A stretch of DNA of 64,000 nucleotides, taken from NCBI GenBank assembly GCA_013391845.1, contig CP058414.1, forward strand, positions 1,722,501 through 1,786,500, written 5' to 3'. Below are positions 63,575-64,000 of this stretch, in pieces. The number at the start of each line of letters is the position of its first letter. The stretch's first letter is position 1. Source of the stretch: Pseudoalteromonas shioyasakiensis. GTDB taxonomy: Bacteria; Pseudomonadota; Gammaproteobacteria; Enterobacterales; Alteromonadaceae. Below the pieces are notes generated by a model. The model did not search any database. It had not been told where the DNA came from and saw only the letters and a list, made by a program, of their open reading frames with translations. The position numbers and the translations under genes were made by a program.

Positions 63575-64000
63575 ATGTCAGAGCAAATTTCTCTCCAAGC
63601 CGAGGTTCCAATTGACCTTGGCGGTAAACGTCTAGACCAAGTATTAGCGCAATTGTTCCCTGATTATTCTCGTTCACGTATAAAAACGTGGATTTTGGAT
63701 GATAAAATCACTGTGAACGGCGAAATTTTAAACACACCACGTGAAAAACTACTCGGTGGCGAAACGGTGAGTGTTGAAACAACCATCGAAGCCCCTCGTG
63801 AATATGAAGCACAAAATATCAAATTAAACATCGTTTATGAAGACGATGATATTTTGGTAATTAATAAACCTATGGGGTTAGTGGTACATCCTGGTGCAGG
63901 TAACCCAGATGGCACAGTATTAAATGCTTTATTACACCATTACCCAGAGATCATCAATGTACCCCGTGCAGGTATTGTCCATCGTCTAGATAAAGACACC
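63575..64000 (+). CDS. rluD: 23S rRNA pseudouridine synthase RluD (5' part, truncated by window edge)
   Basis: 142 codons are visible from the ATG at 63575. An S4 RNA-binding domain (GKRLDQVLAQLFPDYSRSRIKTWI) is followed by the catalytic domain with VINKPMGLVVHPG and HRLDKDT, which contains the catalytic Asp. RluD modifies helix 69 of 23S rRNA. Divergent neighbour bamD supports RluD over RluA and RluC. Confidence 0.95.
   Translation, partial: MSEQISLQAEVPIDLGGKRLDQVLAQLFPDYSRSRIKTWILDDKITVNGEILNTPREKLLGGETVSVETTIEAPREYEAQNIKLNIVYEDDDILVINKPMGLVVHPGAGNPDGTVLNALLHHYPEIINVPRAGIVHRLDKDT

Overview
The window looks like a chromosomal segment of a marine gammaproteobacterium of the Alteromonadales, most probably Pseudoalteromonas. 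The evidence is the AT-rich composition, the gene order rpsT / murJ-ribF-ileS-lspA-fkpB-ispH followed by a minor-pilin operon, an E. coli-like TyrR, and a MITE-like intergenic repeat. No rRNA, tRNA, CRISPR array, IS element or prophage was seen.

Layout. (1) Bases 1-7842 hold an enterobacterial-type cellulose locus: bcsR-bcsQ-bcsA-bcsB on the minus strand (bcsB runs off the left edge) and bcsE-bcsF-bcsG on the plus strand. The two arms start from a shared divergent promoter region. BcsF is only 58 codons long. (2) 7937-13715 holds tyrR, a MITE copy, a small secreted protein, a hotdog thioesterase, and two tandem secreted paralogues with a sugar-binding-like domain and a propeller-like domain. 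(3) 13967-32531 (minus) is an approximately 18.5 kb, tightly overlapping operon and the most unusual part of the window. It encodes homologues of the three poly-gamma-glutamate polymerase/export proteins, all in expanded forms: a CapA/PgsA-like lipoprotein, a CapC/PgsC-like membrane protein with the PgsC unit duplicated, and a CapB/PgsB-like Mur-ligase domain at the end of a 1364-residue protein. Between them are a CHASE2-domain membrane protein, a large membrane-anchored periplasmic protein, a secreted hydrolase-like protein, and a 1424-residue protein ending in a probable outer-membrane beta-barrel. I infer an envelope-spanning system that makes and exports an amide-linked polymer in a Gram-negative cell. 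The CapC-like reading frame is broken by one in-frame TAG.

(4) 32861-42097 contains ompW, a MATE transporter, dapE, an OlsF-like double acyltransferase, ghrA, a 44-residue membrane peptide, a second MITE copy, smrA, two small membrane proteins, a single-domain response regulator and rpsT. (5) 42341-49648 is the conserved murJ / ribF-ileS-lspA-fkpB-ispH housekeeping block. (6) 49686-62140 couples a LytS/AlgZ-type kinase and a LytTR regulator to the type IV pilus minor-pilin operon pilV-pilW-pilX-pilY1-pilY1-pilE. A 10-bp direct repeat of LytTR-operator type lies just upstream of pilV. The first of two pilY1 paralogues is frameshifted near its end. Two FimT/GspH-like genes face the operon. (7) glnB, bamD and the start of rluD end the window.

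Taken together, the window combines three surface programmes: modified cellulose, a putative poly-gamma-glutamate-like polymer, and type IV pili under a neighbouring two-component system. These are set among ordinary housekeeping genes. Functional calls rest on motif recognition by eye; no database search was run.
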